Source of the DNA: Tetrahymena thermophila SB210
Lineage: Eukaryota > Ciliophora > Oligohymenophorea > Hymenostomatida > Tetrahymenidae
DNA: 43,627 bases
Assembly (NCBI RefSeq): GCF_000189635.1
Contig: NW_002476485.1
Location: 2,418 to 46,044, forward strand
Direction of reading: 5' to 3'
Shown here: in pieces, positions 37,196 through 43,627 of the stretch
How positions within the stretch are numbered: position 1 is the stretch's first letter
Layout: every line of letters begins with the position of its first letter
Position numbers and translations under genes: made by a program
Notes under the pieces: generated by a model
Database searches by the model: none
What the model was told of the DNA's origin: nothing
The model's input: the letters and a program-made list of their open reading frames with translations, nothing else

Positions 37196-38730
37196 ATTAA
37201 GACATTTTAGAAAAGGCTAAAAAAATATAAGGATTTATCACTAGCATCAGAGCTGCTATCAGCAGCTAACCTTATGACAGCGAAAAATTTTAATTGTTTC
37301 TGTTTAGATTTATCTCGAAGATGCTTCTGTTGGTAAGGTTACTACTGAGAAATATTTCTACAAGTATTTCTTGACTAAGTAAAAGTATGTTGACCCCAAC
37401 AATCTTCAATCACCAATCGATTCAAATTAAGATGTTTTAAATAATTTTGCTTAGAATGTTAAAGAAAACAAGAAGCGCTTAAATTACATTAATGACCACA
37501 AAGGTTTCAATCCTGGTATTCTTGATCCCTATATCAGAGGTTTCGTCTATTGGAAGAGCTGCAATGGTTCTACTTATGATGATGGCATGAGCTAAGAAGG
37601 ACAAGCGAAATCATTGGGAGACCTCTCATATATGCTCAAAGAAAGTATTGCCTGCTTCTAATTAGATGAATAAGCCATTAAGAGACTTCCTAAGTCATAC
37701 TCAAAAGATAATGCTTTTGAGACTAAAGAAACAAAAGAAATTCTTGGTGTCTGGTTCTTCTTCGAATAGATCTTCTAGAGTTTTGATGAATAATAAGACA
37801 AATAAAACATTTTCAACAATTTACTTGTGAACATGTTAATGTAATTCAAGGACCAAAATACTTATGGTGTGTAATTTATAAACAAAATGGTAAGTTCTAA
37901 ATTATTACCTTCTAAGAAAGCTCTGAATAATTTGAAGTTCCTTACATTTTTATCACTCCTTGTAGAAAAATTACAGGTAAAGGTAGCAAAGGTGGCGCTA
38001 TTGTTTAAGCTGCTCCTAAATTTACTGATCCTCGCTTCGTTAGTATTGATTTCTATGCTTTTAAAGACGATCCATACAATGGTGCTAAAAACTTCTTCCC
38101 TGGGGCATTCATTTATGCTATTAAAGGAGAAACCTAATCTTACTTTAATTTGATTTTTAACTACTTGAATAACTAGAATGGTAATATTTATTTACATGTA
38201 GGAGAAACTCAATTCTTCCCTTAATGTGGCATAGATAATCATTACACTAACAAAAACTATATTAATGATAGCCTTATTAATGCAGCTCTTCTTCCTGGAG
38301 TTAAGAATATAGGTCATGATTTAGAAGCCTACAAGAATAATTTGCTTTTGAGTATCATCAATATAAAGAATATTCATTCGAATCTTGCCCTATTTCCAAT
38401 TAAGTATTGAACTTCAACGAAGTCTACACAAACCCATTCTTAAATCTCTTAAGAAATGGCTTGCATATGGCGATTTCCCCTGATGATCCAGGTCTCTATG
38501 ATTACATAGGTGTAGCTATGGATTGGTTCTACGTCTTAATGGAGACTGATGTTGAGCCCAGCTAAATTTACTTGCTTTTAAATGATTCAATTGAACACTC
38601 TTCAATCAAAGAAATCAGAGACAACTCTTAATAATACCTTCAAATACTCAGAGATGATTTGGATGCTTTCTTTTCTGATTTACCCGAAGTTTGCCCTGCA
38701 GATAATGAAAATAATAATCAAGATTAATGA
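37196..38730 (+). pseudogene. ADA pseudogene 3
   Basis: Same 5' deletion (no signal peptide, no HxH) and same one-base deletion near 38370 as pseudogenes 1 and 2. HAGE is altered to HVGE (CATGTAGGAGAA at about 38196), while SPDDPG remains. Homology to the ADA 3' flank stops near 38901, which is the right edge of the duplicated D/E-type unit. Confidence 0.92.
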
Positions 38731-39126
38731 ACAAATAGAATACACTATATTATTATCTAAATGATAATCAAAATGAATCATCAACTAAAATACGCTATAT
38801 TATGATCTAAATAATAAAGTATTAATTAATATCTTTAAATGTTTTCTGTTATTTGCTATTCTTTTATTCTTTTACATTTTCAATCATCAAAAATTTCATC
38901 CAATCAGTCAATTTTTTTACTTGAATGCAAAGTATATATTCTCCTTTACAAATATTTTTAATTTTCTTATTGGCCAAAGTAATCAAAGTTGTTCTAAAAG
39001 TATTTATATAATTTTTCAGAATCCATCTATTGATTGATAAAAATATTGGAAGGCTATCTATCCTTGGTTACTTATATAAATTATTTTTTTAAATTAATGT
39101 AAAATCAAAGAATTAATTTTTTACAA

Positions 39127-39157
39127 AATTTGAAAGGGAAACCTCCCTTTTCAAATT
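39127..39157. repeat. Hairpin upstream of REJ-C (1)
   Basis: Arms TTTGAAAGGGA and TCCCTTTTCAAA around AACC, extended by AA/TT pairs. One-base bulge. Confidence 0.8.
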
Positions 39158-39180
39158 AACCTCTTAATTTTTATTTTTTA

Positions 39181-39233
39181 TCTATCAAAAAAAAAAAAGC
39201 GTAGCTCCCTTTTTTTTCTTTTTGATAAATAGA
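39181..39233. repeat. Hairpin upstream of REJ-C (2)
   Basis: CTATCAAAAAA on the left and CTTTTTGATAAATAG on the right enclose a short GCGTAGCTCCC loop. A long A-tract faces a T-tract. Confidence 0.75.
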
Positions 39234-39302
39234 ACAATTCCAGAATATTTTTTAATTAGTTAAATACTTTTATTTTTTCATTTATAATAATTAAATTATT
39301 AA

Positions 39303-42233
39303 ATGGCTGGGCTTGTAAAAAAAGAGTTGAATTTAAGTATAGTATCTGGATAAAAAGATTCTAGGCAAACAAGTTACACCACTACTTGCATATTCACAGA
39401 ATTAGATATTCCTCCATTAAAAATTATATTAACAGCAATAAGCAGAAACAGAAAAATTAATTTGAATGATGACCTTAATTTTTAAATAATTTATGGTGAG
39501 AATATTGCTTAAGATTACTTCTCTTATGCAGGAGCTATAATATATGATGGTAATGCAGTTTCAGCCCTCAAATTCGATTATTTCCAAATTAGATTCAGAA
39601 TTTGGAACTATTTTTAAAAAATAAATCCCTTAAAGCCAACACTTTAAATAAGATTTTCAGTTTATAATCCTTTATTTTTTATGCCGAGCTCATCTATAAT
39701 TACCATTTAAATAAATATTCCTCCTTAGAATTGCATTTTAAATATTAATCCTTTGTAGGGCATAGCGCTTGAGACCATCTTTTAAATTTAGTTTTTGAAT
39801 TGTACAGATGAAGATCTTCCTCTAACTTACTAGTTCTTCTATTACAATAGTGTAGATGATTCCCAGCAAGAATTGGTTACTCCTTTGAACATATTGAGAA
39901 GATAAATATAAGATTAGACTTTAAACAACTCGATATAAACAGTACTACCTAATGGGAATCTAATTGTTATGGCATAAGTTATGGATTCTTACCTAGGAGT
40001 TTATAATACCTCTTCTATAATATAGGTTCAAGCTTAGAATAAATCAGCTGACGAATATTATAAACTGGTCAATTAACTCACTTCATAAACTTTAAAGAGC
40101 TCAAATATTTAAGTCACTAGCTAACTAGTGACTTTAAGCATCATAGCAGAAGATATTAGTAAAAGCAATTAACATACATAATAATTGAGTGTTTTAGTTA
40201 GTCTACTGACTTAAAATATATAGTAATTGTCTTTCTAAATACCTAAATTCTCACTTTTATCTACATTTGCGAACAAAGTAACTGCTTAGTTATCATAACT
40301 AATATTTAATTCATCATTCTAAAGCGATATTACATCATAAAAAAATAAAATATTTGATTAACTGTAAAAAATACTTCAAAATACTAATTCAAGTATATAA
40401 AGTAGTAATCTTAGCCATTTGCAACAAAATAATGATAATCCAATTTAAAATATGGTAGACTCTTTTAAAATTCTAAACTCAAGTGTTAGTTTGTGGAGTA
40501 ATAACTCATAGGAAGATTATTAATCCTACGATAAAATATCAAATTAGATAGGAAATCTGCTTAATAATATTAGTTTACCAAACTAAGGGCAAATTATTCT
40601 AAATGGCAGCTTGTCCACACTTTTATCAGATATAGTAAAATACAAGAATCTATTCAAATATATTAATACTGCAGATGAAAACAATTCAGTAAATTAAACT
40701 AGCATATTTAGCATCACAAGAAACAATTATAAGCAAAATATTTATTAAAATACTTCAGATTTTTAGTCATACACATAGCAATTCAAAAATATTATTTAAA
40801 ACTTCGCTTACTCTAAGAATGAAGTAATATCACCCTAGATTTATAATTTATCTTCTTAATAAACTTTTAATCAGTCTAATATAGTTTATTAGTTTAATGA
40901 TGCAAATTCTAGTAAGTTATATAATATGACATGTCTTTAATAAAATGATCTTTAATGGAGCAAAAAAAATTGTGGGATCAGTAAGAATAGTTAAAATAGT
41001 TACATGTGCTTATGTGAATCTTAAAAACCAACAACTATCATTGAAGATATTGATGACATGCTCTTAAAAAATAAAAATCTATAGACAGCATTTGGAGAAT
41101 AAGGGTTATTAAATATAGCAAACTTTAAAAACTTTTATAAGTATGTAGTATTTTGGCTATTGACGAGTTTCACTTTGATTCAAATTATTTTATTTATCAT
41201 TGGAAAATACTTAGACAAATACTCAGTAAAAAGACGATACTCAAAAGTTCATAATCAAGAACTTAATAATTAATAGTAAAATGAAATTTAAGAGTAAGAC
41301 ATTTGTGAAAATTCTTAAATAATAAATAATGGTGTGTTCCAGGAACCTCCTTTTAATAATTAGCTTTAAAGCAACAATAAAATCTAACCAGAAATTTAGT
41401 AAAATCAATAGATTTCATCACCTTTTGATGAAAATATACGTACTTATAATAATGGAAGAAGAAAAAGATAAAAATTCTACAACTCATAAATATTACAAAC
41501 CTAAAGAACTTTAAAGCAATGTTAAGAATAAATTATTGAAAAGAATGAAGAGATGCCTGCTGAATCTAATTAATTATAAATAATTAAATCATAATCAAGT
41601 ACTAGAAGTATTGAAAAAATGAAAACTCAAACAAACTCACAAGCTTAAATAAAAGAGGTTTAAGATGAAGAAGAAATCTAAAAAATCAATGCTTATTTGT
41701 AACTTTCTAAAGTGAAAAAGATAGCCATCTTTCATTAATTCTTTAGTATTTTTTGTATTTATGATAATATCCTTTAACGACCATTAAGATTCACTTTGCT
41801 TTACTTAAAAGTATTACACACTTTAGTTATTTCAATATTATTCTAAGGTTATAATATGCTAGATTAGCAGATAGTAATATCCATAATTAACAGCTCAATA
41901 ATGAAGACCGCCTTTTTTGGAATTATATATGCATTCAAGAAGGGTTCAATAGGTAAAGTAATATCTCTAATTTTGCAAATAGGAATAAGCTTAGTTTATT
42001 TCTATCTTGTTTTAGCAGTATCTAGCGGTAAAACACCAAGTGAGTCGAATTAATTTATAATCCTATTTATAGTATCTTTTCTAATAGAGATGGTTTTCTT
42101 AGAGCTAATAAAGGTATTTTGTATGATCTAGTTGATTCAAAAATACATAAAAAACAATGAATCCGAAAATATTTTCAGTAAATTGTATGCTTTATTAGAT
42201 TTAAAATAAACAATAATTAATATAGATGTTTGA
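39303..42233 (+). CDS. REJ-C: 5'-truncated REJ/GPS membrane protein with new start
   Basis: Homologous to REJ-B from 31849 onward, so it lacks the signal peptide, variable ectodomain, Cys-rich repeats and the start of exon 8. Unlike fragments D and E it is open throughout: from ATG 39303 the junction-derived residues MAGLVKKELNLS run in frame into the REJ sequence (SGQKDSRQTSYTTT) and on to TGA 42231-42233, 976 codons. It keeps the REJ region, GPS-like motif and five helices. From about 40808 to the end it is indistinguishable from REJ-B 33316-34750, while the first 1.5 kb differs at dozens of positions without any TGA or frameshift. No signal peptide is visible, so topology and expression are uncertain. 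It may be a very young truncated gene or a not-yet-decayed pseudogene. Confidence 0.7.
40111..40134. repeat. Perfect palindrome created inside REJ-C
   Basis: AAGTCACTAG-CTAA-CTAGTGACTT. The right arm is shared with REJ-A and REJ-B, but the left arm is perfect only in REJ-C, where several clustered substitutions convert it into the complement of the right arm. Confidence 0.75.
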
Positions 42234-42940
42234 ACCAAATTTATGTTTTTAAATTTTTGTCTTTCGCTTAAAAAACAAATATCACCTTTTTAAAATTAAT
42301 GTGGTATTATTGCTATTTGCAGCAAATTTTTTCTGTAGCTGAGAAGCTACATGTTAAAATAAATAAAAAAATAAATTAATTAATTAATTTTTTAATTTTA
42401 TGTAATTATATATTTATTTGTTTACTTTAGATTTAAAATAAATATTTAAATTTTGAATTTATTTTATAAATATAAATAAAATATAAATTTATTGTTAATT
42501 AATTTTATGTTGTTTTTCTTTTTCTTATTTTATTTAATTAAATATTAATTAATTAATTTATATATTAATAGATTGTGAAATCTATCATATATTAATATTA
42601 TTTTTAATTATTTTATTTTTAAGTTTTTAAAAGACAATAATTGTAATATTTTTATAATTTTAAAATACAAATATTAAGTTTGAATAGTGAATATTAAATT
42701 AATTTACTGTGAAATCTCTTCATAAAACCAAATATATAAATTAATATTTGATAATTAATTAATTATTATTTTTATTTGTTCTTTTTAATCATTTATTATT
42801 AATTAATTAATTAAATTTCATAAATTGCTATTCAATATTTTTGAAAAAAATAAATAAATGAAATAATAGATTAAAAAATATAATAATTTAGAAGAAGTAA
42901 TTATTAATTATTTTATTAATATCCTTTAAATTAATATTTA
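42234..42940. other. Very AT-rich region between REJ-C and right inverted-repeat arm
   Basis: REJ 3' flank to about 42298, then unique sequence. It starts with a small palindrome (ATTTGCAGCAAAT, about 42315-42327) and a stem-loop (42334-42351). The rest is nearly pure A/T with repeated TTAA tracts. No gene seen. Confidence 0.55.
42334..42351. repeat. GAGA-loop hairpin at the REJ-C 3' boundary
   Basis: TGTAGCT-GAGA-AGCTACA: a perfect 7-bp stem with a GNRA-type tetraloop, about 100 bp after the REJ-C stop and just outside the end of REJ homology. It may be an RNA structure in the 3' UTR or a feature of the insertion boundary. Confidence 0.65.
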
Positions 42941-43461
42941 TTAATAAAAAAAGTTTAAAAGCTCTTCACTTTTATCTCATTAAGCTCTGCATATTGATCT
43001 CTAGTATATTTTATTAATTAATTTTATTTTTATTATTATGAATATTTTTTATATATTTAAATAAATAATTTTTATTTTAGAAATTTTTATCATTATTTAT
43101 TGATTTTTATTAAAACTAAAATTTTTTATATTTTAACTTAATTTTCGTTTCAATTTTTAATTAATTATTTAGTTATTCATTTTTTATTTGATATATATTC
43201 TTCATTTTTTGCTATTAAAACTTACACTTAATAAAAGCTATTTATTCGTTTTACATTGTAGTATTTTTAATTATAAAAGTTAATTTAAAATTTTATGGTT
43301 CTTTTTATTTTATTTGATTTCTTTTCCTTTTTCTTTATATTATGATTTCTTATTTTTTCATTCTTTGTTAATTTTATTAATTATTAATTAATCTTATAAT
43401 TTCTTATTTTTTCTAAATTTTTTCCTCCTAATTAACTATAGTGAAATACCTATTTAATTTA
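42941..43461 (-). repeat. Right arm of long inverted repeat
   Basis: Reverse complement of 65-578 at roughly 80% identity by eye. Diagnostic shared stretches are GATCAATATG.AGA, AAGTGTAAGTTTTAAT.GCA and TTAAATTAACTTTTATAATT. Similarity ends sharply at 43461 with TAAATTAAATAGG read on the opposite strand. Confidence 0.8.
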
Positions 43462-43627
43462 TATCTTAATAAAATTATAAATAAAGATAATTTTTAGAAA
43501 GCATAACATATCTTTTTTTTGAAAAAAATAAATTTTGAAAACCTAAAATAGAAAAAAATTCATAAAAAATATTTAAAATTTTAATTTTATAAAATGTAAA
43601 AACTGAATTATAAAACTCGCTTTTGTA
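43462..43627. other. AT-rich right flank outside the inverted repeat
   Basis: No gene, telomere repeat or similarity to the left flank seen. Confidence 0.5.

Larger units (their letters stand above)
38731..39302. other. Spacer before REJ-C with two hairpins
   Basis: ADA 3' flank to about 38901, then sequence not found elsewhere in the window up to the REJ-C junction at about 39338. It holds two strong inverted repeats (39127-39157 and 39181-39233). No gene seen. It would have to contain any promoter for REJ-C. Confidence 0.55.

Noticed and set aside
1..43627. Chromosome breakage sequence (TAAACCAACCTCTTT) or telomere repeats
   Set aside because: Neither was found on reading both ends and the interior, so I cannot place a chromosome end here.

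Overview
The window is nuclear DNA of a ciliate that reads TAA and TAG as glutamine and uses only TGA as stop, most probably Tetrahymena or a close relative. The evidence is very high A+T, short AT-rich GT...AG introns, and long conserved proteins that are open only when TAA/TAG are decoded as Gln. A standard-code ORF search sees only fragments here.

Layout. Positions 65-578 and 42941-43461 are arms of a long inverted repeat (roughly 80% identical by eye) enclosing about 42.4 kb. Inside the left arm is an 11-exon minus-strand gene (1337-5834) for a 1038-residue coiled-coil protein of the FAM184 family. A 2.2-kb intergenic region follows. Then comes a single-exon plus-strand gene (8010-10121) for a secreted adenosine deaminase of the ADGF/ADA2 (CECR1) family, with all expected metal and catalytic motifs.

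The rest (about 10.1-42.3 kb) is a plus-strand tandem array built from two ingredients: this deaminase and a large cell-surface protein with signal peptide, variable N-terminal ectodomain, furin-like Cys-rich repeats, REJ region, GPS-like motif and about five C-terminal membrane segments. Two REJ genes look complete and intact: REJ-A (13119-19279, 8 exons, 1776 aa) and REJ-B (27425-34742, 8 exons, 2079 aa). A third, REJ-C (39303-42233), is 5'-truncated but still open for 976 codons from an ATG supplied by the junction. Two REJ 3' fragments (D 21874-23044, E 35264-36434) and three deaminase copies (19993-21536, 23777-25309, 37196-38730) are pseudogenes. The three deaminase pseudogenes share one internal deletion and one frameshift, so they descend from a single dead copy. 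Spacers after each REJ 3' end carry recurrent hairpin-forming palindromes.

Main observations. Between REJ-A and REJ-B, exons 2-4 (the N-terminal ectodomain) are strongly diverged or unalignable, while the introns between them are nearly identical, a pattern expected for diversifying selection or exon replacement in a recognition protein. The furin-like repeat number differs greatly between A and B. REJ-B and REJ-C share a tract of about 1.4 kb without a difference next to a diverged tract. One palindrome family shows paired arm changes that keep the symmetry. Together these suggest a rapidly evolving surface-receptor locus that generates variants by duplication, truncation and conversion. Any role in mating or self-recognition is inference. 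All alignments were made by eye.
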